A DNA stretch of 22,146 nucleotides from Mesoaciditogaceae bacterium (GTDB taxonomy: Bacteria > Thermotogota > Thermotogae > Mesoaciditogales > Mesoaciditogaceae): NCBI GenBank assembly GCA_015486145.1, contig WFSH01000276.1:1-22146 (forward strand), given 5' to 3'. The notes beneath the pieces were generated by a model. It did not search any database. It was not told the DNA's origin and saw only the letters and a program-made list of their open reading frames with translations. Positions 7,307 to 15,142 of the stretch are shown in pieces. Within the stretch, counting starts at the first letter, position 1. Each line of letters begins with the position of its first letter. The translations under genes were made by a program, and so were the position numbers.

Positions 7307-8265
7307 GATTTGAGTTTTATCCTCCCAAACAGTAGTTTCCCAGCGTTGGTTCTAAGTATGTTTGTTATAACGATATCACGTTGCGTTCCCACAAAATTCC
7401 CACCGTCTTCGACGACGATCATCGTACCATCCTCGGTAAATCCTATACCTTGCTCTTTGTTTTTCCCTCGCCTAATTATGTGAATTGAAACTCGTTGGCC
7501 AGGTAACAAAGTTGGTTTAAGCAATTCTGCCAAGTGATTTAGGTTTAAAACTTTAACACCTTGAAGCTGCGCAACTTTCGTTAAATTGTAATCGAGGGTA
7601 ACGATTTGCCCGTTGAATTTACGTGCCAAGCGAACAACTTCTTCATCTACTTTTCCATCCTCGTACACTATGGTATCGTCTATTACCAATTTAACGTCTG
7701 GCAATTTTCTTATCTTTTCCACAATTTCAAATCCTCTGCGCCCTTTTTCTTTCTTTTCATCATCCGTGCTGTCAGCCAATTTTTGCAGCTCCGCGAGCAC
7801 GAATTGAGGAACAATCACCTTGCTGTTGAAGAGACCTATGCCAAAAAGATCGAGTATCTTATCTTCCAAGAGTGCAGAAGTGTCAAATATGAAACTTCCG
7901 TAATTTGAAGAACGTTTCCAATCAAAAAAATGTGACAGTTCTATCCTCTTGACGATCAAGATCGCACCAAAGAGTGCCATCAAAACGATTATGGACTTTC
8001 CAACAGTCACAGTTATAAAATCTTTCACGAGAAAATCCCCGACGATAAAATTACCAATGGATACGAAAATAGCAAAAGCCGCGAGTCCCACTGAAAATCC
8101 GATAGGTTCTATTTTTTTACCTTGAAGATCGCTGGCCAAAAAGTAAAAAACGATTCCAATTGAAACTCCTATAACTCCTCCTGGCAAAATACCAATAAAG
8201 GGGTGCAATTCATATCCCAAATAAAGCCCCAACAACGTTGGTAATAAACTCAACACCCATTTCAT
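7303..8265 (-). CDS. YacL-like membrane PIN-TRAM domain protein (putative RNase)
   Basis: A 320-aa protein with about four N-terminal membrane segments (residues 4-45, 55-80 and 88-107), a PIN nuclease domain (about 123-245) and a C-terminal TRAM RNA-binding domain (about 252-318, starting LLPGQRVSIHII). PIN acidic residues are visible: D128 in FDTSAL, E159 in LAELQKL, and D225 in TLDYNL, plus an acidic pair near 207-208. This layout is that of B. subtilis YacL, whose gene also lies between disA and ispD. Members are suspected membrane-tethered ribonucleases, but the substrate is not established. The ATG at 8265 has AGGGGGA upstream and lies 30 bases after the disA stop. Confidence 0.9.
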   Translation of the reverse strand: MKWVLSLLPTLLGLYLGYELHPFIGILPGGVIGVSIGIVFYFLASDLQGKKIEPIGFSVGLAAFAIFVSIGNFIVGDFLVKDFITVTVGKSIIVLMALFGAILIVKRIELSHFFDWKRSSNYGSFIFDTSALLEDKILDLFGIGLFNSKVIVPQFVLAELQKLADSTDDEKKEKGRRGFEIVEKIRKLPDVKLVIDDTIVYEDGKVDEEVVRLARKFNGQIVTLDYNLTKVAQLQGVKVLNLNHLAELLKPTLLPGQRVSIHIIRRGKNKEQGIGFTEDGTMIVVEDGGNFVGTQRDIVITNILRTNAGKLLFGRIKLKS

Positions 8266-8295
8266 AAAACATTCCCCCTGTTTTTTGAAAAATTT

Positions 8296-9372
8296 TTATC
8301 GAAGGTTTGCCCTGTTTCTCAAAGAAATTATTCCGTTCATTATAGCTTTTGCACGTTTTTCACCGATTCCCTCCACCGTTGTGAGTTCATCAAAAGATGC
8401 ATTCAGCAGACCAGAGAGATTTTTGAATCTTTTTATCATGTTCTTGGCCACACTCATGGGAATTCTTGGAATATTTCTGAGCAACCTGTAGCCCCTGGGC
8501 TGTGCCATAAATTCAAAAAGCTGTGCTTTTTGCTCTTTATATCCCAAAACGCTGGCGATGGAGTCCACATTCACGTTTTCTTTTTCCATCAAAGATGAAA
8601 AAACATTTGACGGATCGTGTTCTTTCCCTATGGATTCTTCGGTTGCGTAATCCATTATGAGCAAGTTCAAAATTTCTTCGACCTCATAAAGAAGTTCTTC
8701 AAGATGGACCTTTGCAAGAGTTCCCGCATTTCCAAGCTCGGCTAAATAAAAGTTTAGTCCTTTAGAAATTTGGAGCACAGTTATTCCCCTGTCGAGGACT
8801 TCGACAACATCAAAAAGCGTGACGCGATTTTCTATCTCCATTATATCCAACGAGGCAATTCCCTTATCAAAATTACTCCTGTATCTTTCCACCGCCCTTA
8901 ACCCTTGGTTCATCTGCATAACGATGAACGAAACATCGTTTAACATGTGTCTCCAATTGTCACGATACAGCGTTACCACTTTTCTTCGCTGAGAAATGCA
9001 AACTACCAATTTCCCAGTTTGAATGGCCAATCTTTCGGCAGTTTTGTGGCGTGTCCCCGTTTCGAAACTTGGAATTGTGCTGTCGGGCACGATGTGAACG
9101 TTGGCGTACCAAATAGTTTTCAGATCTTCGGAGACAACTATCGCTCCATCCATTTTAGCCAACTCGTACAATTTGTTTGGCGTAAAGGGACAGTTGAGCT
9201 CAAAACCGATTTGAATTATTCCTTTTTTCACATATTCTTTTGGATCTTGAACAAAAAATATGAGAGCGCCGTTATCACCTCTCATTATATCGTCTATGGC
9301 ATTTCTGAGGGGTGTTCCCGGAGAAACAAGTACGAGCATCTTTAATATCTCTTGGTAATCCATTTTACTCAT
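8296..9372 (-). CDS. disA: DNA integrity scanning diadenylate cyclase DisA
   Basis: A 358-aa protein colinear with B. subtilis DisA. The N-terminal DAC domain condenses two ATP to cyclic di-AMP and carries MDGAIVVS (DGA at 75-77) and TGTRHKTAERLA (105-116). In the latter the canonical RHR reads RHK. A long helical spine follows (about 150-290), and a C-terminal helix-hairpin-helix DNA-binding domain contains VEGIGEKRA (333-341). The octamer scans DNA and slows c-di-AMP synthesis at branched structures. The first ATG (9372) overlaps the radA stop by eight bases; a second ATG three codons on (9363) is an equally possible start. Adjacency to radA fits the known DisA-RadA functional link. Confidence 0.96.
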   Translation of the reverse strand: MSKMDYQEILKMLVLVSPGTPLRNAIDDIMRGDNGALIFFVQDPKEYVKKGIIQIGFELNCPFTPNKLYELAKMDGAIVVSEDLKTIWYANVHIVPDSTIPSFETGTRHKTAERLAIQTGKLVVCISQRRKVVTLYRDNWRHMLNDVSFIVMQMNQGLRAVERYRSNFDKGIASLDIMEIENRVTLFDVVEVLDRGITVLQISKGLNFYLAELGNAGTLAKVHLEELLYEVEEILNLLIMDYATEESIGKEHDPSNVFSSLMEKENVNVDSIASVLGYKEQKAQLFEFMAQPRGYRLLRNIPRIPMSVAKNMIKRFKNLSGLLNASFDELTTVEGIGEKRAKAIMNGIISLRNRANLR

Positions 9373-10690
9373 CCCCAGAGAGAGCTTTTGCTATGGCATC
9401 TTTCACCGTTTTGGCCTTTGCAACGCCATCTCCTTCAAACTGATGAGAAGTGATCACACGCCTTACTCCCAACCTTTTAGCTTCAGTGATCCGCATTTGC
9501 ATTTGTTGAACGCTCCTCACCTTACCATCAAGCCCAACTTCTCCCACAAAAACCGTTTTAGATGGAAAGGCGATGTGCTTTGCAGAAGAGTACAAAGCAG
9601 CTATAACGGCAAGATCCACCCCCGGATCGGATATTTTCAATCCCCCAAGTACGTTGAGATAAACATCACGATTTTCAAAGGAAACACCAAGGTAATTTGA
9701 AACCAAAGCCGTTAACATGAGCAATCTCGTGTTTTCAAAGCCCCGCGCTATTCTGATGGGAGTTGATTTTCGATTTGACGTTGTTAAAGCCTGAATGTTA
9801 ATCATCAACGATCTCGTGCCCTCAACAACTATTGATATTGCGTTTCCAGCTTCTTCAGATTCCATGTCGGCAAAAATGCGGGATGGATCCGAAATTTCCA
9901 CCATTCCGTTCTTTTTCATTTCGTACACGGCTATTTCTTCCGTGGGACCAAACCTGTTTTTGATGGCTCTCAAAATTCTTCTTCCCGATCGTGGTTCACC
10001 CTCAAGATAAAGAACCGTATCAACCATGTGTTCAAGTACCATAGGACCTGCTATATTCCCCCCCTTCGTTATGTGGCCAATTATAAAAACAGAAGTATCA
10101 GAAGATTTGGCGTACTCCACGAGCCTAACCACGCACTCACGCATCTGAGAGATACTTCCAGTTAAGGCATTCATTCCAGTCGTGTGAACGGTTTGAATGG
10201 AGTCAAAGATCAGAGCAACAGGTTTTTCTTTGATCGATGCCAACACCTCATCAACGTTCACAGTGGATGACAAAAAAAGTTTGTCGTTCTCGACACCAAG
10301 CCTTTTAACTCTCGAAAGTATCTGTGGAACAGACTCTTCTCCACTTACGTAATACACATCTCCAACTTTGGCGAGTGCACTGGCATATTCCAAAAGCAAC
10401 GTCGATTTCCCCATTCCGGGCCCGCCAGCCACCAAAATCACACTTCCGGGAGTCAACCCTCCACCAAGTACGCGATCCATTTCTTTCATGGAAGTTACCA
10501 ACCGTTCTTGAACATCTACAGACGCGGTAGAAGATTTAAAGTTGGTTGTTGAGGGGGCATTAAAAGATGCCCCCTCAATTTCCACTGCCGTATTCCATTC
10601 TTCACATTGCGGGCACTTGCCAAACCACTTGTTAGATCTGTATCCACAATTTGAGCAAATGTAAGTCTTCTTATCCTTTCCCTGTTTCAC
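9365..10690 (-). CDS. radA: DNA repair protein RadA (Sms), branch-migration helicase
   Basis: A 441-aa protein with the three RadA parts in order: a zinc finger (C12, C15, C26, C29), a RecA-like ATPase with Walker A GGPGMGKST (89-97) and the RadA-specific KNRFG motif (244-248), and a Lon-protease-like C-terminal domain without an expected protease role. It promotes branch migration of recombination intermediates with RecA. The start is a GTG at 10690, 20 bases inside the clpC 3' end with a weak ribosome site, so translation is probably coupled. The zinc-finger position agrees with this start. It is flanked by clpC and disA, as in Bacillus. Confidence 0.97.
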   Translation of the reverse strand: MKQGKDKKTYICSNCGYRSNKWFGKCPQCEEWNTAVEIEGASFNAPSTTNFKSSTASVDVQERLVTSMKEMDRVLGGGLTPGSVILVAGGPGMGKSTLLLEYASALAKVGDVYYVSGEESVPQILSRVKRLGVENDKLFLSSTVNVDEVLASIKEKPVALIFDSIQTVHTTGMNALTGSISQMRECVVRLVEYAKSSDTSVFIIGHITKGGNIAGPMVLEHMVDTVLYLEGEPRSGRRILRAIKNRFGPTEEIAVYEMKKNGMVEISDPSRIFADMESEEAGNAISIVVEGTRSLMINIQALTTSNRKSTPIRIARGFENTRLLMLTALVSNYLGVSFENRDVYLNVLGGLKISDPGVDLAVIAALYSSAKHIAFPSKTVFVGEVGLDGKVRSVQQMQMRITEAKRLGVRRVITSHQFEGDGVAKAKTVKDAIAKALSGDE

Positions 10691-13172
10691 TAAGCACTAC
10701 CTTGTTATCTTTATCTTTCTTCTTTTTTCTTCTAAATGAAATTCTCCCTTTGTTGACGGTGGCTACGATCGTATCACCGTTTTCAAATCTATTCGATAAC
10801 AGCTCCTCCGAAAGCGGATCCTCAATGTCTCTTTGAATCTCGCGTTTGAGCGGTCTTGCACCGTAAATGGGATCGAACCCTCTGGATATGAGCATCTCTT
10901 TCGCTTTTTTGCCGATCACGAGCCTTAAACCACGCTCGCTAAGTCGTTTGCGAACATCACTGAGCAATATGTCTATGATCTTTCCAATGTGTTCCCTCGT
11001 TAAGGAATGGAAGACGATCACTTCATCAAGCCTGTTGAGAAACTCCGGTCTGAACGTACGTTTAACTTCGTTCATAACTATGGATTTCATAGATTCATAC
11101 GAAGCTTTCTCGCTTGTCTCTTCAACAAATCCCATGGCGTGTTTGGTTTTGTTTATGATCTCTCCTCCAAGGTTGGAAGTCATGATCACGATCGTGTTTC
11201 TAAAATCAACGGTATGACCTTGTGAATCCGTCAACCTACCATCGTCGAGTATTTGAAGTAACAGATTGAAAACGTCCGGATGTGCCTTTTCTATTTCATC
11301 CAACAATATAACGGAAAACGGGCGTCTTCGGATTTTTTCGGTAAGCGTTCCACCTTCTTCGTATCCAACATATCCTGGGGGTGCTCCAACGAGCCTGGAA
11401 ACGGCGAAGCGCTCCATGTATTCGGACATGTCAATCCTTATAAGTGCATTTTCATTCCCAAACAGGTACTCTGCGAGCGCTTTTGCGAGTTCGGTTTTTC
11501 CAACACCTGTGGGACCTAAAAACATAAAAGAGCCCATGGGGCGACGCGGATCTTTCAAGCCAGAGCGAGCACGTCGTATCGACCTCGAAACGGCCTTTAT
11601 GGCCTCCTCTTGAGCGACTATTCTTTTATGCAATTCTTCCTCAAGTTTCAACAGCCTCTGACTTTCGGTTTTTTCAATTTTTGTCAGGGGAATACCAGTC
11701 CAATTGGAAACGGTTTTTGATATGTCGTTAACCCTTATGGTAACAATTTCAGTTTCACCTTTTTTCTTCCATCTGTTGTAGTTATCGTTGAGCTTTTGCT
11801 GCAATTCTCGCTCTTTCAATCTCACCTCAGCCGCCCGATCGTAATCCTGTCTCGCCACAGCTAACTCCTTTTCTTCCTGAATGGATTTTATTCGTTCTTC
11901 GAGTTTCTTGATCTCTTCCGGGATCACCAATTTCTTCAACCTTGCCCTTGCACCTGCCTCATCTATCACGTCTATCGCTTTATCTGGAAGATAATGATCG
12001 GTTATATAGCGCTGTGACAATTTAACGGCCAACTCAAGTGCATCTTCTGTGTATTTAACCCCATGATGGACCTCGTACTTCGACTTCAATCCCTCAAGTA
12101 TTTCAATCGTTTGCTCAACAGAGGGCTCACTTACAAGTATTTTTTGAAATCTCCTCTCGAGTGCCCCATCTTTTTCTATGTACTGTCTGTATTCGTCAGG
12201 GGTGGTTGATCCTATTATTTGAATTTCACCTCTCGATAAGGGAGGTTTGAGTATATTCGCCGCGTCAACCGCACCTTCGGCAGCTCCAGCACCAACGATG
12301 GTGTGAATCTCATCTATAAAGAGTATTATATTTTTGTCATCCTTAACCGTATTTATAACCTTTTTCAGTCTTTTTTCGAACTCTCCACGATATTTGGTGC
12401 CCGCGATGAGAGCGGCTATATCCAATGAAAATATGATCTTACCCTTCAAAAGTTCGGGAACATCACCCGCTGCGATCTTCTGAGCCAACCCTTCAACAAT
12501 CGCAGTTTTCCCCACGCCGGGTTCTCCTATTAAAACCGGATTGTTTTTCTTGCGTCTCGATAAAATTTGCATGATTCTTTCAATTTCTCGCTCGCGTCCG
12601 ATAACGGGATCTAATTTTGCCTTTCTCGCTTCTTCTGTTAAATCCACCCCAAGGCCTTCCAAAGTTTTAACAGTTCTGGGCATTTCATGACCTCGCTTGG
12701 TGAACCCATCGTCTTCGTACTCTCTCTCTCTTGAAAATCCCCCGATCTCATCTATAAGCTCACGTCTCATTTCCGAAAGATCTATGCCAAACTTTCTAAG
12801 AATATGCGCCGCAACTCCCTCACCTTCTCTCAACATGGCGAGAAGTATGTGTTCGGTAGATATATAATTTTGTTTGAGTATTTGCGCCTCTTCATACGCC
12901 AACTCTATAATTTTTCTCGCCCTTGGAGTCATTTGAGGAGAGGAAAAATTCTCCCGTGCTATTCCAGCGCCCACAACGGAGATAACTTCCTGTCTGAGCG
13001 AAGAATAATCCACACCATGCTCACGGAGGACATTGTAAGCTTCACCGTTAGCCGCTTTCATTATACCCAAAAGCAAATGCTCGGTTCCAACGTAAGAATG
13101 ACCCAGAGACCTGGCTTCGTCTTGGGCATTTACAAAAACCTGAGCCGCTCGTTTCGAAAATTTATTAAACAT
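10671..13172 (-). CDS. clpC: Clp protease ATPase subunit ClpC (AAA+ unfoldase)
   Basis: An 833-aa class I Clp ATPase. It has two Clp N repeats (about 1-145), AAA domain 1 with Walker A GEPGVGKT (216-223), and a short ClpC-type M domain with a UVR motif (about 425-465, near QDYDRAAEVRLKERELQQ). AAA domain 2 has Walker A GPTGVGKT (553-560), and an AMGF loop near 675 is probably the ClpP-docking tripeptide. The short M domain separates it from ClpB. It unfolds substrates for ClpP, which is not encoded here. The ATG at 13172 has a perfect GAGGTGG site six bases away; a TTG two codons earlier is rejected. No ctsR, mcsA or mcsB lies upstream; a CPBP protease gene is there instead. Confidence 0.97.
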   Translation of the reverse strand: MFNKFSKRAAQVFVNAQDEARSLGHSYVGTEHLLLGIMKAANGEAYNVLREHGVDYSSLRQEVISVVGAGIARENFSSPQMTPRARKIIELAYEEAQILKQNYISTEHILLAMLREGEGVAAHILRKFGIDLSEMRRELIDEIGGFSREREYEDDGFTKRGHEMPRTVKTLEGLGVDLTEEARKAKLDPVIGREREIERIMQILSRRKKNNPVLIGEPGVGKTAIVEGLAQKIAAGDVPELLKGKIIFSLDIAALIAGTKYRGEFEKRLKKVINTVKDDKNIILFIDEIHTIVGAGAAEGAVDAANILKPPLSRGEIQIIGSTTPDEYRQYIEKDGALERRFQKILVSEPSVEQTIEILEGLKSKYEVHHGVKYTEDALELAVKLSQRYITDHYLPDKAIDVIDEAGARARLKKLVIPEEIKKLEERIKSIQEEKELAVARQDYDRAAEVRLKERELQQKLNDNYNRWKKKGETEIVTIRVNDISKTVSNWTGIPLTKIEKTESQRLLKLEEELHKRIVAQEEAIKAVSRSIRRARSGLKDPRRPMGSFMFLGPTGVGKTELAKALAEYLFGNENALIRIDMSEYMERFAVSRLVGAPPGYVGYEEGGTLTEKIRRRPFSVILLDEIEKAHPDVFNLLLQILDDGRLTDSQGHTVDFRNTIVIMTSNLGGEIINKTKHAMGFVEETSEKASYESMKSIVMNEVKRTFRPEFLNRLDEVIVFHSLTREHIGKIIDILLSDVRKRLSERGLRLVIGKKAKEMLISRGFDPIYGARPLKREIQRDIEDPLSEELLSNRFENGDTIVATVNKGRISFRRKKKKDKDNKVVLSETGKG

Positions 13173-13187
13173 GATCAACCACCTCTT

Positions 13188-13847
13188 TCAGACCCTTAAC
13201 AGATGCAAATACATCAGCGATAAATACAATAAGTTCACCATAACATGGATCGTTGCCGGAACGGTCAGAGTCCTTCTCTTATAGTATAGCAAATTTAGAA
13301 TCATTCCGAGAACAAAACTTCTCATCCAATCTTCAAAAGGATGTACAACCGCAAAAGCAACCGATGTCATGACTATGGAAAATTCTGCCGAGAATACCCT
13401 TTCAAGATAACTGTACAAAGCGCCTCTAAAAATAACTTCCTCGGCTACCGGAAAAAACAGTCCCACGGTTATGACTCCCAAAAGTGGTTGGGGGTTTATC
13501 AGTAACTCCCCTAAAACCAACTTTCCGTTCCAAATATAAGAAGTTAAAAAGACCGTCGGTAGATATATCCCCAAAACGGCGGGGAACATTATGATACTCC
13601 ACACCAAATCAGGGCCAAATGTAAGCATTTTAAACCACGAACCAATACCGTAGCCTTTTGACTTTAAAATCATGTGAAAGCACCAGATTATGTATACTGA
13701 AAAGAAGATCAAAGCCAAAGCAGAAATCTGCAAAGAGAGCTTTTTAAAAATATCTAATACAAAAAGCACCGCCAAGAATGGGAATATAGCGGCAATCACA
13801 CTCAAAAAGTCTTTAAACTCAATATAAGGTTCAGCATCTTTGTACAC
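13188..13847 (-). CDS. CPBP (CAAX/Abi) family intramembrane glutamic metalloprotease
   Basis: A 219-aa membrane protein with about six hydrophobic segments. All CPBP motifs are present: motif 1 AEEVIFRG (E136, E137, R141), motif 2 in FAVVHP (H169), and motif 3 IHVMVN (H201, N205), so it should be an active Rce1/Abi-type protease. The start is a GTG at 13847; a good GAGGAGGG lies about 18 bases upstream, which is too far, so initiation is unusual (see the promoter entry). It precedes clpC by only 15 bases and looks like the first gene of the long operon. The substrate is unknown. A joint role with ClpC in membrane-protein or regulator turnover is an inference from context. Confidence 0.88.
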   Translation of the reverse strand: MYKDAEPYIEFKDFLSVIAAIFPFLAVLFVLDIFKKLSLQISALALIFFSVYIIWCFHMILKSKGYGIGSWFKMLTFGPDLVWSIIMFPAVLGIYLPTVFLTSYIWNGKLVLGELLINPQPLLGVITVGLFFPVAEEVIFRGALYSYLERVFSAEFSIVMTSVAFAVVHPFEDWMRSFVLGMILNLLYYKRRTLTVPATIHVMVNLLYLSLMYLHLLRV

Positions 13848-13857
13848 GATTGAAAAT

Positions 13858-13885
13858 ATTATACACCCTCCTCAATCTTTTCCAA
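13858..13885 (-). promoter_or_regulatory. Candidate second promoter P2 giving a nearly leaderless CPBP mRNA
   Basis: A consensus TATAAT (13863-13858, minus strand) lies 16 bases after TTGGAA (13885-13880). Transcription from it would begin about four bases before the GTG start of the CPBP protease. The only strong ribosome site in the region, GAGGAGGG (13873-13866), lies between the two boxes and would be absent from such a message. Seen directly: the boxes and the spacing. Use as a promoter is inference. Confidence 0.4.
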
Positions 13886-13894
13886 ACAATTAAA

Positions 13895-13934
13895 ATACTA
13901 AAATTAGTATACCACACTGGTTCTTTTTCGTCAT
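13895..13934 (-). promoter_or_regulatory. Candidate promoter P1 with overlapping palindrome ahead of the CPBP-clpC operon
   Basis: On the minus strand ATGACG (13934-13929) stands 17 bases before TATACT (13911-13906), with a TGG extension just before the -10. This makes a plausible extended -10 sigma-A promoter. A perfect 7-bp inverted repeat with a 2-base centre, ATACTAA-TT-TTAGTAT (13910-13895), covers the -10 and the expected start site, as an operator would. The same palindrome followed by a TTTAATTGTTT stretch could instead be a weak AT-rich end to the MFS transcript. Confidence 0.5.
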
Positions 13935-15142
13935 TTCGTTGAAAAATCTTTCTCTTTAAAAAATTCTTTTATCACGAAAAACGAGGCGATCTCAAAAGCA
14001 ACCATTAAGAAGAACATGAACTTATATCCCAAAATGGTTGCCACGCCTCCCGCGACGAGTGGCCCCACGATCGAGCCCATAGATCTCGAAGAACTGAATA
14101 GTCCCATAAACCTTCCACGAAGATCGGAAGGGGTTGCAAAAGAGATGTACGTGGTCGTTCCGGATATAAAAGCCCCATAACCCAACCCCAAAATACCAAA
14201 AGCGATGGAAGCTCCGATTGAGTTTTTCACGATCGCCAAGAGAAAGGGCGACAGAGCGCTCAACAACATTCCGACGATCATAACTTGCTTGGCGTTTCTT
14301 TTTTCGACAAGTTTTGCGAAATACAAAGTGGAAAATATTTGAACCAACGGATTTAACCCGGAAATGAATCCCACGGTAGAAGGGGACAATTTTACGGCGT
14401 AAACCAAATAAACTGCTATGAGAGAAAGCCAGCCACTTGTACCCGCTTGCCTCATGAAAGATGCGATGTAAACACTCCACAAACCGTTGTTTTTCATCAA
14501 ATGAAAATCTTCAACGTTCATCAAAAAATTTCTTTTTCTCGCGAATTTTGGATTCCTTTCTCTCTCTTTTATGAAGAAAAGTGGTATGATGCTGAAGGCA
14601 AAAACGAGCGCAAAAAGCCACAGGGAAACCCTAACCGAGATCCAAATGAGAAAAACTCCCATCATCACACGAGATGTGAAGTTGCCCGCTGCCAATGCCG
14701 AATTGAAAAAAGATATTTCAATCCCCCTCTTTTCCGAACTTTCAGAAGAGAGCGCAGTGGCGATTGGATTAAACCCCGCATTAGCCAAAGAGAAGATAAA
14801 AACTAACACCATAAGCAAGATCACCGTAGAAGCCGTTGGATAAAACAACAAAACGATCAGCGAGATAAAGCTCGACAATATCAAATAAGACTTTCTGTCT
14901 TTTCTGTCAGAAAGAATACCCCATATGGGGCTAAAGCTCACCGCCGCAATGCCCCTTAGCGTCGAAAGCAAACCAACATGAAAAAGATTGGCCCCCAAAT
15001 CGATCATGTACAACTGCAGCACGATGGAAATGCCCATGATCGAAGAAAATCTCATATACGTCGATAAAAGCAGTGGAAAGCGCCTTTTGAACAAGAACTT
15101 TTTTGAAACGTTTTCAAAAACCTTTGAAAGCAAATTTTTCAT
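13931..15142 (-). CDS. MFS transporter
   Basis: A 403-aa major facilitator superfamily permease with about twelve hydrophobic segments. The cytoplasmic loop 2-3 motif A is present as GILSDRKDRKSYL (75-87), and a partial repeat of it occurs in the second half near YFAKLVEKRNAKQ. The sequence resembles drug or sugar efflux MFS proteins, but no substrate motif is recognisable. The ATG at 15142 overlaps the end of the radical SAM gene by 29 bases with no clear ribosome site, so it is probably coupled to it. The neighbour makes export of the radical SAM product, or import of its precursor, plausible. It is the last gene of the cofactor operon. Confidence 0.88.
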   Translation of the reverse strand: MKNLLSKVFENVSKKFLFKRRFPLLLSTYMRFSSIMGISIVLQLYMIDLGANLFHVGLLSTLRGIAAVSFSPIWGILSDRKDRKSYLILSSFISLIVLLFYPTASTVILLMVLVFIFSLANAGFNPIATALSSESSEKRGIEISFFNSALAAGNFTSRVMMGVFLIWISVRVSLWLFALVFAFSIIPLFFIKERERNPKFARKRNFLMNVEDFHLMKNNGLWSVYIASFMRQAGTSGWLSLIAVYLVYAVKLSPSTVGFISGLNPLVQIFSTLYFAKLVEKRNAKQVMIVGMLLSALSPFLLAIVKNSIGASIAFGILGLGYGAFISGTTTYISFATPSDLRGRFMGLFSSSRSMGSIVGPLVAGGVATILGYKFMFFLMVAFEIASFFVIKEFFKEKDFSTK

